Below the pieces are notes generated by a model, which did not search any database, was not told the DNA's origin, and saw only the letters and a list, made by a program, of their open reading frames with translations. A DNA stretch of 64,000 bases from Nereocystis luetkeana (Eukaryota > Sar > Phaeophyceae > Laminariales > Laminariaceae): the NCBI GenBank assembly GCA_031213475.1, contig JARUPZ010000003.1, positions 16,238,869 through 16,302,868 of the forward strand, given 5' to 3'. A program made the position numbers and the translations under genes. Positions 47,040 through 58,439 of this stretch are shown here, one piece after another; positions within the stretch are counted from its first letter, which is position 1, and every line of letters begins with the position of its first letter.

Positions 47040-48254
47040 TTGATCATAATAAACCCCTGCCTCACACTCGTCGAGTCTCCCACGATTTTTTGTCGCTTCT
47101 ACGATCCTTGCTTTCTTCGCGTTCTTTGCTTTCTTTGCGTACTTACTTCTCGTGCCACACTTTATTTCCCGGGACAAAAGAAAAAAAATCTCGGAAAAAG
47201 AAAATGTCGATTTTGTTTTTTCAGCGGTTTGGGAGGCTCTCTCTCTCGCTTTTTTTCACCGACTGGTTGAAATTTCTTTTGCACTTTCAGTTTTTTTTTT
47301 TCTTCTTCTTCCGTTTCGTGTGCGCGTGTGTAGTCGGAGCACTGCGGCGCGGGTGAGCCCGGTGCCGTCGCGGGTGTCGGCAGATGATGCTGGCGGGTAG
47401 AGGGGGGGGTGCAAGGAGTGCGGTCGCGGTTTTTGTGGTAGGCGTCGTGTGTGCCTCTAGACACAAGGGAAGCATGAATGGGCTCTCTTTTGCCACTATC
47501 TGAAAAATTAGACTGAGTGTGCACGAGTCCATAATAAGGGTCGTTCGGGATTGCAAGCTAACATTCAAGCGGTGCTTATTTTTGTGACCATGCTGAACTA
47601 TAGACAGAGACGAACGCCCGTCGGAGCATTGGTATCGTCGAGCTGGCGAACAAGGGTCACGGTAAGCACCGGGCTTCACGCGGTGCGGGCAACGGGGATC
47701 ACTGTGACAGAGAGGCAGGAAAGCTTTACCCGGACCGAATCGGTGGCGAGGTGGTCAAGAAAGGGGCGGGCGGCGTACGAGGCTGAGAGAGAAGCTCTGC
47801 TGTTCATTTTTTTTTGTTTTCTTCTTTGACTGGTGCAAGGTGTTCCAGGGGCAGACAATTATTATTACATGAGAGAGGACGGGGATTTTTTTCTCTTTAT
47901 GAATTTCTCGGTTTCGTTTTCATTGTTTTTGCGGTGCTGCTGCTGTGTCATGCTTTCCTTTCTCGCACGTGCGTACATACCAGGTACATATCATACCAGG
48001 TAAGGTACAACATATCGAAAGAAGAAAATCAGTACCCTACCTGGGGTATGTACGTACGTGCGTACGTACGGCATGTGACTCTTCTTGGCATTATCAAACC
48101 GCCAATAATTTGCAACTACAACAACAATCAGAAAAAAGATATGTTCAATTATCGACCTTCTGTCCGCTTCGCGTAAGTAATTCGATGTACTTTTTTCATC
48201 CAGAGCGAGCGTAGCGGGCGGCGTAGGCCGCCCGCGCATCGAAGCGCCTTGTAC
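47040..48254 (+). mobile_element. 1.1-kb GC-hairpin element, copy C (different 5' part)
   Basis: From about 47300 it is colinear with copy B (CGTTTCGTGTGCG, CCGTCGCGGGTGTCGG, GCGGCGTACGAGGCTGAGAG). It ends with AGAGCGAGCG and a perfect 9-bp stem at 48214-48235 with loop GTAG, then CGAAGCGCCTTGTAC. The first 260 bp do not match A or B. Two TACCAGGTA sites (47978, 47994) lie inside it. It directly follows copy B in the same orientation, 36 bp apart. Confidence 0.7.
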
Positions 48255-48259
48255 TTCCT

Positions 48260-49620
48260 ATATATTATCCTTCGGGACGGCTGTCAGCGAAGCCTTCGCT
48301 TCCGATTCCGTCTTCTTGTGTTTAGGCCTGGACTCCAGACGCCTTCACTTTTTCGATCGCTTTCTCGAGGGACGCGCTTGCGGGGCTCCGACGGGTGTTT
48401 CCCCGTGCGCGCGTGCCAGAGTCTCGAGCCACCGACGAGAGCGGCGACCCCCAACTGCAAGGATATTTTTTGAGGCGAAGAGACACGGATAAGCTTCTAT
48501 TTTATTCGGTCCTTCCTGGAGATTTGTTTCGCTGCTGTTGCTCCGCGAAGAGCTTTTTTGCATGTATGTAATGTATGTGACAGATTCTATCTTGGCTTTT
48601 TTCTGGCCGAGGTTCGATCTATCTCTCGGCCTTGCTACGCGTTGAAGGCCCCGACAGTCTCGTGTGTGTATCTGTATTCGAGGTATAATATTATATAGGG
48701 TTCAAGGGCGTCACGCGTGGACAGCAGTCGTGTATTATTCAGGATAATATATATATATATGAACGATCGAAGGGTAAATATATTATTATTCCTCTTGCCA
48801 TCTACTGACAATGTGCAGCATGATCTTCAACATGGATCACTCATAACTTTCCCGAAAGAAGAAAACCTCGGAAACAAAAAGAAACGCATGCACCAACTCT
48901 ACCTCCCTTCCGTGCCAACTTTCAGCTTGTCGACTATATTTTTTTTACTGTATTTGCTCCTTCCTTCTCATTACGTTCTATCCTTAAATCCTAAACTACA
49001 TATATTGTCTGGGGGATTTTTAATGGTACGAGTTGGCAGGTTGATAGTCGTGTGCGGGATCTACGCATTGGCAGTCCAGTATCATTCGGGCGCGAGATCT
49101 ATACTCGAGATTGAAAATATCTCCCCACTCCCTTGCTTTGCGGGCCGCCATCGGGCTGTTCGACTCCCTCGGTGTTGCCTTTCTAGGTGTCTGGTTTATT
49201 TTGCGAATCTCTCTTCGCGGGTACACTTAATGCGCCTTCTAGGGGTATCGCGCCGTTCGTTCTTGGTACCAGCTTGTGAATTTCGCGATGATTTGGTGTT
49301 TTTTAATTAATCACGTCTTTTACTTTTAGGCTGTGGAATGGAATGAAGGTTGTTGGAGAGTGTAAATTCGGCCGAGAGTGTTGTGAGTTCGAGTAGAAAA
49401 ACCGACCGATCACATCACAGAGGACACCATACAAGGTGGTCGTACATGCTCGGATGTCCAATGCTGCTGCAAGGTTTTATCTCTGTAGTCGAATATGAAA
49501 CACGAGTACTAGTTGCCGCAGCTAGCAGCAGCACAGCAGTAAGTACTTCAGAGGCGTTCTACTTCGAATATGTAGAAAGCAACGACGAGTTCTACGATAG
49601 ACGTAGCACATTTCCGCCAA
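48260..49620 (+). repeat. Diverged repeat, partner of 58440-59345 (inverted)
   Basis: Segments match the reverse complement of 58.4-59.35 kb in the same order: ATTATCCTTCG, GCGAAGCCTTCGCTTCCGAT, ACTCCAGACGCCTTC, GGCGAAGAGACACGGA, then AATGAAGGTTGTTGGAGA and CATGCTCGG..TGTCCA.TGCTGCTGCAA. This copy has extra sequence at about 48580-49320 (including a TA run) not seen in the partner. Parts stay open in several frames, but I recognise no protein family; it is probably a transposon remnant. Confidence 0.65.
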
Positions 49621-49764
49621 AACTTTTTCTGAATGACGGGGTTCCTCAACCCAAAAACGTCGGAATGTCAATCTTGTTTCGAAAAATGATCTGTGTTTGT
49701 ACTTGGGTCATGGAATTTGTCATCGGGTGCGATTTGATTTTCGCTCAAGTCATTCATGGGTGAG

Positions 49765-52700
49765 GGGTGGAGCTCCTCAGGTCAGGAGCCTCAGAAAATA
49801 TAGGGTGAACCTCTGCCGTAGAGCGCTTCCAACACCAAAAATTCATATTAGCATGCGCGCCCGATGAGCGTGTCTGACGTATAACGCAGCTTCCAAAGTT
49901 GAGTCAACCACTCCATCGGTCGTTCTCACAGAGTATATGTTTTTCCTTTTGAAACGGATCATATCGAGATACGAGGTATCTACCTCAGAAATTGGACATA
50001 AATATACGATCTCGCGTAAAAATGCGACCCTTCGTACCACAGGTACCAGTAGTACACTATCATTATAGGATAAGATCTTTTCTTAACGTGCCATTTTGGG
50101 GTGAAAAACACGTCAAGTTGTTTCGGCGAGCACTACTTGAGGTAATATTCGATGGCTCGAGACTGCTTGTTCCCACTGCGAGTACTCGCAGTGTGTCGGG
50201 TTTTAGTGCTGCTGTGGATTTTGCGCTGCGTGTGCTTCGCGTATAATATCAGAATATGGGGTCCACACTTGGGATTATACCCCATGTTAGCAGTGTACTT
50301 TGCGGTTGTCAGGCTGCTCTGTGTTGTTGCCGATCGGTATCAGGTGCCAAGTATCACGTATCATCAGGTGTTCGATACTGCTCATACTCGCAGCATCTCG
50401 GCTTATCCGCTGCGGTTACTAGTAACTGCCTGCAGTAGTTATAATGAATATTCCATACAGATGATGCGCGTATGCTGGCACAGTACGCGTAACGCGTCCT
50501 GTGCTCGCAGTGATATGGGCGGATACTGCAAGCTGACATGCTATCTGCTGCGATGTTGCTACTGCTGCTGCTTCTGTAGGGCTGCTGCTAGTGCAGTGGC
50601 AACGACGGCTGCCCACTGTTGTGCTGTGGTGCTGCTAGTAAGGCTGCCATCGATTTCACGTGTAAATGAGAGACCACCTCTCCTGCACAAGCGCCGTTGA
50701 CAGTAGGTACAGCTCGATTTAGGTGGGTGTGGTGACTTCTGAGTGCGTATGGGGTACTTAGCAGCAGTACTGCATAGTATACAAAATCCAAGTAATCGCA
50801 TTTCTTAGAAATGTTATAAACTCTCAGAACTGAGCTGATTCCTGCCCCCTCCAGGAACTGAGATATAAAATATCGAAGGTTCCCTACCCCGTAATAGACG
50901 GCTCTAATGTTTCGGCTTCAGAAATCGCTGAAACCTAACGTCGCAAACAAATAAATGCCTAAAGAGTTGGTCAACAATAATACGAGGGAGACAGACACCA
51001 AAGCTGAGAACTGAAACTCGGCATTGATTGCCCTTTTTTTCCTGCTCCACCCTGGCATTGGCGGCCTGGTCCTGTCCGTACTATACTCGAACCAAGCATT
51101 TATGTTGCCTGAAACAAAATCATGCATTGGCACTGAGGAACAATTTCCTATCCAGAGCATGGGTGCCGGTTGAGTAGATGTGGTTGTCGGGTGTCGTGCA
51201 GAAGAGGGGCTTCACGGGTTGTGAGCGCATGTGCGATGAACAGTTGTATGTGCGGGTCAAACCTGCGGGCCATAAAATCCTTAAACTGATGACTCAGGTC
51301 GTAAGCTGTCGGAACAAATAACTGAAGCTAGCCAGACCTGCCGACGCACGCAATATGCTGTTTACACGTGTGCACGTAGGCAATACGCATGCAAAAAAAG
51401 GACTGACGCGCGTTGTATGCTGTCTACAATGTGTCCACGCACCAAAAAAATCTAATGACGCGCGTCGTATGCCGTCTGAGCCGGTCTCTTCACGCCAAAG
51501 CAACTTAGATCAATGCTTAATTGGCCAAAAAACAGGTACGCACGTACGCAGTACGCACGCCCCGTCTAATTTTGTCCACGCTCGCCAAAATATCCAATGA
51601 CCCGCGTCGTATGCCGTCTTGTATATATATATTATGTCTACTACATATAATAGTAGAATTACTGTATGTGAACTGCGGTGGACGTGCCCGCCAAGATGGA
51701 TATGGACAGATAGACAAAAAGTCGCGATCAAAGATACTAAAGCAGGGCAGCTTGACACGGATTGTTCCAGTCGGCACCATATACATACATATGGCTTGCT
51801 ACGCAATCCATGGCGCTGTTTGCTTCAATACAACTCCTTGCCGGTAAAGGTAGGATCACGGTGCTTGGCAGGCCCTGTCGGCGGTGAATTACCAACCCCA
51901 ATTACGCTCAGATATCTCGTATCTGGGTGGTATCAGGTCTGGGATAGGCGAGGCGCATATCGCAAGCACTACTGTGAAGCATGTATCTTGACGAGCCAGG
52001 ATACCTGTACTAGGAAACAAACGTGACTCAGGATTGGCTTTTTTGTTGAGAGCTGGGTGTGTTCTACACTATCTACCTGGTACAAAAGAAAGGCTGCTGA
52101 ATATTATATTCTCTTGCGCAGCCCAGCTTGTGTTTAATATATGTTTCTTGTTTCTTAACAGGTTGACCTGTATATGACGGATTGGCATTAAACAAAACGC
52201 GTGTGTACCAGCTTGTAGCTGAGTTGTACGTGTAGACTCGTAGATGTTAATACCATGGACCGCGTGACACTTTGTATTCCTGGGAAGGTCTGCCTAATAC
52301 GCCGGTACTCGTCAGTACTCACATCCGTTGTTGGCTTAGAGATAGAAGAAGAGCAGCTATCTTCCTTTTATGCACGGCGCAGACTGAGACCACGCTCGTG
52401 CCTCTCTGGGAACCCCCCTGGTTTCCCACCTAAGACACGCCTTCCAAGTACCGCGAATACGGTCCCAGTGCCAGAACGCCGGTAATTACCGGGATTTCAG
52501 CCTCATACAAAGTAGGATCACAACACTATCCCACTCTGATGACCCTTATAATATGCAGAATTATGCGGCATTCATGGAAGCCCCAATCCCACGAACTAGG
52601 ACATAAGTAGAAGATGCGGCTCCTCGAAACCCTCTCCCAAACCTCTGAACGACAAGGCAACGAAGCCGGCAAAGTACGTATAGAAATATGAAAGGAAGAC

Positions 52701-53147
52701 CCAGCTTTAAGGGGCAGGAGGAAATCGTCAACAAAAACCATCTCCATGTCACCCGCCACGGGGGAGGGGCGAGGAAGCTGCATGGAAAAGCGACAAGTCA
52801 ATCTCGAAACGAGAACAAAAGCAACACGGAAGATGTCAAGAACCACACCAAAACCCAGCCTACAACTCTGGAAACGTGCTATGTGCCACGAATGAGTGGC
52901 CCTACTGCCCAGACAGCCCCGACACTGAGGGCGGGGGGTAGGAAATAAAAAATGCCCGAAACCCGTCCCAGACCAAGCCCATGAAAAAAAAAGGAAAAAA
53001 CAGGAACACAACTATTACACAAACCTCTACCCGAATACTCTGAAAGCGTCAATAAGCTGAAAGGCCACCCCCCAAAGTCCTGGAAAACGTCAAGAAAACA
53101 AAATATCGAGAACAGAGGCGAAGGTCAGCTATCCACGGCGCGGCTGT
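49765..53147. other. Intergenic, no gene recognised
   Basis: A plus-strand frame at 50152-50700 is made of CTG/GTGCTG low-complexity sequence and is not credible as a gene. A GACGCGCGT repeat cluster lies at 51345-51622 and a TACCTGGTA site at 52074. The stretch 52520-53090 is A- and C-rich on the plus strand, without a recognised motif. Confidence 0.5.
51345..51622. repeat. Irregular repeat cluster, GACGCGCGTCGTATGCCGTCT
   Basis: Blocks of GAC(G/C)CGCGT(T/C)GTATGC(T/C)GTCT, each preceded by GTCCACGC and an A-rich CCAAAA stretch, recur at about 51403, 51457 and 51600, with a diverged unit near 51345. Spacing is uneven. Confidence 0.75.
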
Positions 53148-53149
53148 TC

Positions 53150-53520
53150 AAGATTCGTCTACGTCACGCTGGACCCCCCGTTCAAACGCGCTAGCCATGT
53201 GTATTGCAGACACGAAGAGCCTCGTGCAGGTCTTGTGGAAGTCGTGTAGAGCGCCGGAGAAAGAAGAAGCTTGCTCGGTCCCGGGTCGTCCAAAAATCGA
53301 TCCAAATATTCTCCATCCGTTGACGTAGTCGCACTGACTTTCCCGAGCCACCACAGACAGACGTCGCCCCTTTACCTAAACTTGGGCCCGTTGGGAAGCA
53401 CGTTGTTGCAGTATCGGTGTAGCCAATCGGCGTGCGAGACGCAGCCATAGCCGGGTGCCAGAAACCCCTCGCCTTTATTCCGAGAGAGCTCCCGTTGTGC
53501 CGCGCCGATTCTCATACGTG
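53150..53520 (-). pseudogene. Ty3 element: chromodomain-like C-terminal region
   Basis: Across frames it reads RMRIGAAQRELSRN, then GYGCVSHADWLHRY, CLWWLGKVSA (about 53356-53327), GEYLDRFLDDPGP and SAFERGVQRDVDES. The WWLGK...YLV(D)RFLDDPG run has the aromatic and acidic layout of the small chromo/tudor-like barrel that sits after integrase in chromoviruses, which targets integration to marked chromatin. Stops and frameshifts interrupt it. Confidence 0.6.
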
Positions 53521-53635
53521 GTACAGGCGGTTGGTTCGGCGGTGCTGTTTCAGGGTGCTAACCGAATAACGTACAATTGCGTGGCGGAAAAGATGAAAGT
53601 CCATCCCGTTCTCTAGATGGACGGGATAGTCCTCC

Positions 53636-54730
53636 CTAGTGCGTTTCGTACCTTACCTCGATGACGCTACCTCTATTTCGAGCCGATTGGTGACCGGTGA
53701 TCGTTTCCACTTCGAGTCGGTGATGAGGTGTCGAGACGTCGTCCTGGCTGACCTTGTACGGGAGAGATTTGTTGGAGACGTTGTTCAGCACGTGGTGCGT
53801 CAACCCCGCCGGCAAATTCTTCAGCATGTCGCCACGGTCGTGGGTATTGGCACAGGGCTTGCAGCGTTGCACTGAAACGCGCCGACGAGCATCCGCGCCG
53901 GGTATATCGGAAGGAAGATCAAAATAGAGGAGCTTTGCCCGAAGATGAGATCCGTCCGGGGTGTCCGCTGAGGAGCAGGCGCGAACTGCGAGAAACGTTG
54001 GACGGGCCTGTCCAGTTGGGGGGGAGTTTGGCCTTGAGGACCTTGGCGTCCGTGTCGGGCTTCGCGCCCTGGCGGATGGTGACCGCCGTATTGTACACCC
54101 ACGGACAGTCGCCAACGTCAAATTTGGAGACGGGACACAGGGCGTCGGCGAGGGCGGAGTTGCGGCGATTCACCCGAGCAACGGTGAGGGCGTGGAGTTC
54201 GCGAACGATGTCGTACGCACGCTTCTGGCTGTCCGTCGCCCAGTCGCAGTTGATGAGGAGGTCGCCGGCCAAGCCCTGGTGGCCGGCGACTCCAGCACGC
54301 TCAAACCTTGGGAGGGGGACGCGTGGCAGCCGACCCATTTAGACGATATTGGGAGCCAAACCCGTGTCAGCACTGACCGAATCTTCGTGTGGTTTACACG
54401 ATTCCACCCCACCGTTACCCTTTGGATGATTGGAGCTGGCGACAATTTATCGAACCCCGAGAAGCCGAGATACGGCGTGCGAAAGATTGGAGAGGCGCTG
54501 GAGGCCGTTGTCCGGGGGGATGCTGCGCGGGAACCCCAGAAAGGAATATCCCGGTTGATGAAAATGGTAGCCGTGCCCTCGGCAGTTAACTCTGCCACTG
54601 TAACGGCGTACATGTCGGCTCGGCGGCTGAAACGATCAGTGGAATGCAACATGTAGGTATTTCCTCTAGGCGTCACCGAAAGAAGGCCAAAAACCTCGAC
54701 GTTGACGACGATGCCTGGCCCTGCTGGCAC
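53636..54730 (-). pseudogene. Ty3 element: integrase core and C-terminal region
   Basis: The core opens VVNVEVFGLLSVTPRGNTY with TDRFSRRADMYAVT. A frameshift follows IPFWG, and the second frame carries PDNGLQ and GNGGVE, the second and third catalytic acids. The first catalytic position reads E (VEVFG), where the family has D. The C-terminal part continues as YNTAVTIRQGAK, PPNWTGP and LLYFDLPSDIPGADARRRVS to the end of the block. Overlapping pieces are in at least two frames, so no intact integrase is made. Confidence 0.82.
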
Positions 54731-54748
54731 GGGGGATGTGATGGTGGG

Positions 54749-55093
54749 CTATCGGGCCGTCGGCCGCGGCGTTTTCCGTGCTTGGCACTTCAAGTAGTTG
54801 CGTAACCACCACCGGGTCCAGATGCTCATACGGACCCACCAGTCGAATGGTTCGCGCGTACGTAGGGTGCGCGCGGTTTCTAGGTGGCAGGAACCCGTGC
54901 TATGGTAAGCCTGAATGACCTTGGGGCGCACGAGCAGCCGCACATAATGCGAATAGGCTCGTCGTTCGATAAATAGGCCGTACCACCTACCGGGCATTGC
55001 GTACCCGACGCTAGGTGGCCTTCGAAAAGTGAGGGCGCCGGTGAAAAGGGAAACATGACAGGCCGTCAGCTGGCAACACGTCCGGCCGGCCAA
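54749..55093 (-). pseudogene. Ty3 element: integrase zinc-binding region
   Basis: This 114-codon open piece contains HSTGSCHLETARTLR, FDWWVRMSIWTRWWLRNYLKCQARK: a His-rich start, WW pairs and a terminal C..C, the shape of the HHCC region that precedes the integrase core. The normal first Cys before QAR is partly changed (NYLKCQARK), so zinc binding is doubtful. Confidence 0.7.
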
Positions 55094-55100
55094 GGGCTAT

Positions 55101-55532
55101 TTAGCGCATGTCAGCGTTGCAAGCGGGCTCGGCCTGTTGCTCCCGAGCCCAGTCGGCGTGCGAGTAGCGCGCTGTGGAATCACCCAACTGGAAATCTGCA
55201 GCTGCGCGGAGGGCATTAAAGTCAGTATTAGTAACGGCCGCTGCGTCAGTTGGCCGCGGAAGCCGTATAAAGGGAGTTCCCACGGGTTGGGCGCGGTCGC
55301 GATCTGACGAGATGGGTACCGTCCTGACTGACGAAGCGGCAGAATCAGCGTCCAAAACGACGGGTGCAGGCGGTCGCGGCCGTGGGGCTCGCGGTTGGGT
55401 GATGGCACGCCAGGCTGATGGTCTAGGGGCCTCGCCGGGCCCTAAGCCGTAATCAACAGCAGGCGGCGCGGTGCCAGCGGTCGCGGCTGCTCGTCGGCGC
55501 GTCCGAGTGGAGGTGCGGCCGGAAAACGGCAA
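55101..55532 (-). pseudogene. Ty3 element: linker between RT/RNase H and integrase
   Basis: A 143-codon open piece ends ADFQLGDSTARYSHADWAREQQAEP, typical of the spacer just before the integrase zinc region. The first half is Pro/Ala/Arg-rich. Upstream (55.5-55.9 kb) a short sequence block around CCCCGACGAG is duplicated and RNase H cannot be followed. Confidence 0.6.
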
Positions 55533-56049
55533 AACATTCGGAAGCGCTGGGTTGTCAGGCGGCTATGGGGCAGACGAAGCCGGATCAGGGTCCAGAACGA
55601 ATTATTCTCCAAGCAAAGTGCTCGTCGGGGAAAGAGCGCGCTTGGCGACAAACGTTTTTGCAGCGGGGGCTTCTGCATAGCACTGGCCTGAAACGGCAGA
55701 CGAGGCCGGAGCAGTGCTCACGGCGGAATCTTCTCCCTGTAAGGTTCTCGTCGGGGGAGGAGCGCGCTGGACGACGATTGGAAGGGCAGTGAGCGAACGA
55801 TAACTTCCATGACCAACATAAAGACGTCCTCAACCCCCGTCCGGAGACGGGCAGTGAGCGGGAGGACCCTTTTAGACAGGGTCGGTCAGGAAGCTGGGAT
55901 TTTATTCCACGCCGCCCATCAGCGCATGGACCTGCGTGAGGTCACTGGTCATGGGCATTTTCATCGAAGCAGAAACTGTTTCCGGATTGGAGCGAAATGG
56001 AGTGGCCCAGCAAATTGGCATCCTTGTCGCCTAGGCGAGCCTTCGCGGA

Positions 56050-56762
56050 GGGGAGCTTGAGGTTGTGTTTTCGCAGGCGTTCGAAAGAGGCTCATATCGT
56101 CTTCACGTGGGCCGTCGTGACAGCGTGAAAGACGATCACATCATCAAGGTAGGCCGCCACCTGTGCCAGGGCTTTGATGACTTTGTTAATCACTTTGACG
56201 AACCTGACGTACCAGCAGGGCGAAGCTCCGCTTCCTTGGGGCATGGCGATCCACTTGTGGAAGCCCGTAGGAGTGTCAAACTCGCCGGGAGAGGGACGGT
56301 GTCATTGCGCACGGTAATCGGGTGGAACAAGGAGACCAAATCGAAGAGAAAAAACAACCGTTCCTTCCTCACGGAGTCGAGGACATGATCCACGCGAGGA
56401 ATTTGCAGCTGGCTGAAGTTGCTGATCTGGCTGAGTTTCTTGTAATTCACGGTGATCCGAACGCCTCCAGACGTTTTCGGGAGGACCACAGCGGGCTCTA
56501 GTACTGAGAAGTCTAGTGCTGGATCAGACCAGCCGCTAGATACTGGTCCAAGGTGGCCTCCACTTTCTTGGCCAGGATGGGATTGATACGGAGCGGTCTG
56601 GACGTGACAATAGCTCTTCCTTCCGCGACCGAAATCACGGAGGGCGTCAACGAGCACGGACAAAATCATACTTGGACTTCGAGAAAACGTCCGGAAATTC
56701 GCAGAGAACATCCCCCAGCTGATCGACTGCCTCAAGGGTCCAGTCCGCGCCGTGCAGGTCAA
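56050..56762 (-). pseudogene. Ty3 element: reverse transcriptase
   Basis: It reads VVLPKTSGGVRITVNYKKLS and SQLQIPRVDHVLDSV, then LFDLVSLFHPI (motif A; catalytic Asp in FDLVS), a shifted stretch, and AYLDDVIVF (motif C, YLDD at 56151-56140) with RKHNLKL after it. The motif order and spacing match the palm of Ty3-type RT. An in-frame stop lies 15 residues after YLDD and at least one frameshift separates motifs A and C. Confidence 0.87.
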
Positions 56763-57628
56763 AGTCCACCTCCTGCAGGTGCAGCGGCAAGCGTGCCCAG
56801 ACGCGAGGGAACGAAGCGCGCTGTTCTGGGCTCAAACGCCTTAACAGTGCAGGCGAAGGCGAGGGTGGAGCTGCGAGGGGGGACGTTATAGCTGCTGAGA
56901 CCGGAGACACCTCAGATAATACTGAGGGAGGGCTCGGGCTGGGTCGTTCTCCTGCACAACATCCAGCGGGACGCCCAGCAGTGAGGCGTCCACGACGCCG
57001 ACGATATCCCCCGGCTCGAGGGCCGCCACTCCAACATGGGGAAGAACATGTCGCCCGCAGGCGACTGAGTGCTCCTTAACCGAGGGTAGGTCGGACAGGG
57101 GCATCACGTGGACCAAGTAGTGTCCAGTTCTTGCCGGGAAGCCATTACTTCGAAACAAGCCACAATAGGTTGCGGATTGTCGGACAGGGTGACGCCTGCC
57201 GCGCCCTCGCAGCGGAGATGGAAGCCTCCACCCGAAGCGACGGGGTCAATAGCGTACCCGGACATGCCGGTCGTGGCGTGGTGAAGTAACTCCAGCTCGC
57301 CTAAATCGCGTTTGTCTGACGGGCGAGGTGGCAGGGAGCGGTAAGAGAGGCTATTAATACGAATCTCGTTGTTGCGTCGCAGCAGTACTACATGTTGCAT
57401 GACTGAGGGGGGAACCACGCAGGCCCAAACTGCGAGGGAACACGTAGCCTCATTTTCACGAACAAAGTGGACGCTCAGGTGCACATTCGTCAATTGCTTC
57501 AGGGGGGGCGATTCGCCAAACGCCCCCGAGAACGAGGGGCGCATTTCTGCTCGCACGCAATATATGCCGCCCCGACCTAGAGCATGCGATTCAAAACATC
57601 TCGTCGAATGAAAGTCAACAACCACCAC
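56647..57628 (-). pseudogene. Ty3 element: protease/pre-RT region of pol
   Basis: Three overlapping open pieces (57628-57104, 57158-56886, 56910-56647) follow each other in different frames up to the RT. They contain no clear DTG/DSG protease motif. The position before RT and the sequence QLGDVLCEFPDVFSKSK, a common lead-in to Ty3 RT, are the basis for the call. Confidence 0.6.
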
Positions 57629-57973
57629 GCCACCAAAAGGTGCAAGAACGCCAAATCCGCTGTTAATAGCGGTTTAGGTTGTACAATAGGTAGGTGTCAT
57701 CGAGGGTATTGCTGCCCTCGACGAGGCAGGGTCCGTGTTTTAGCAGCGCGAGGGAGAGGTCCACGCTAGATTCGACAGGCAAAACCTCGGGGCTGTGATC
57801 AACCCGCGCGACAGAAATATAGGTCGAGAAATCCAAAGGAGAACCTGGGCAAGCGCAGGCCACGGACAAAGGGCCGAGCGGTGCTGGTGAAATCTCATGA
57901 ATTCTGTCAGTAGTGGTTGGAGTGCAAAATTGATGAGACGAGGCGGGGTGTGCCTACCCGGCTCCCCTTCAAC

Positions 57974-57999
57974 TTAGGGCTAGGGTTAGGGTTAGGGTT
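57974..57999. repeat. Interstitial TTAGGG array
   Basis: Four units: TTAGGG, CTAGGG, TTAGGG, TTAGGG, then TT. TTAGGG is the telomere repeat of many eukaryotes including stramenopiles. It lies about 100 bp beyond the 5' side of the Ty3 remnant. Confidence 0.9.
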
Positions 58000-58439
58000 C
58001 GCGTCGACCCGTAATAATCCGGTCCGTCCCAGGGGGGGAGAGTGTTGTAAAGTTTAGATTGGGCAGGCGATTGGTTAACCTTTCACCTTTAGCTCAACGG
58101 ACTAAGACGTTCAACAGAAACCCGAAAAATGCGGTATTATTTCCTGGTATCGAGGAAGACGAAGAAGAAGTGTTGCATCCGTTGTTCATGTATGGGAAGG
58201 CCGAACAACCCGACCGAAGGTGAAAAAATAATAGGTTTTTGATGTAGATGGACTCCACCGAAGTCGAATGCGAACACCAATTTGTCGGGGCATGGATGTG
58301 CAAAAGATTCTGTTCGTGCCAATTCGGCTGGCGAGGCCCAGGATTCTGAACGTGGCCAAACAGGTTATATCAGGTTGAAACAACACGACTGACCATTACG
58401 AGCAGCCTCGTTCCGTTTCGCTCATTCCTATGCTCCTTG

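Larger units (their letters stand above)
53148..57870 (-). mobile_element. Decayed Ty3/gypsy-type retrotransposon (pol with chromodomain)
   Basis: Read on the minus strand the order is pre-RT region, reverse transcriptase with YLDD, linker, integrase zinc region, integrase core and C-terminal region, then a chromodomain-like tail. RT before integrase defines the Ty3 order. The frame is broken by several shifts and stops, so the element is dead. No gag and no certain LTR pair were found; the RNase H part is largely missing or scrambled (55.5-55.9 kb). The element is more GC-rich than its surroundings. A short TTAGGG array lies just beyond its 5' side. Confidence 0.88.

Noticed and set aside
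48214-48254. Helitron 3' terminus
   Set aside because: The hairpin fits, but the following bases are CCTTGTAC rather than CTRR, and the other end of copies A/B does not begin with TC.
50152-50700. 182-codon plus-strand ORF rich in Cys and Leu
   Set aside because: It comes from CTG/GCTGCT low-complexity sequence, with no signal of selection or domain.
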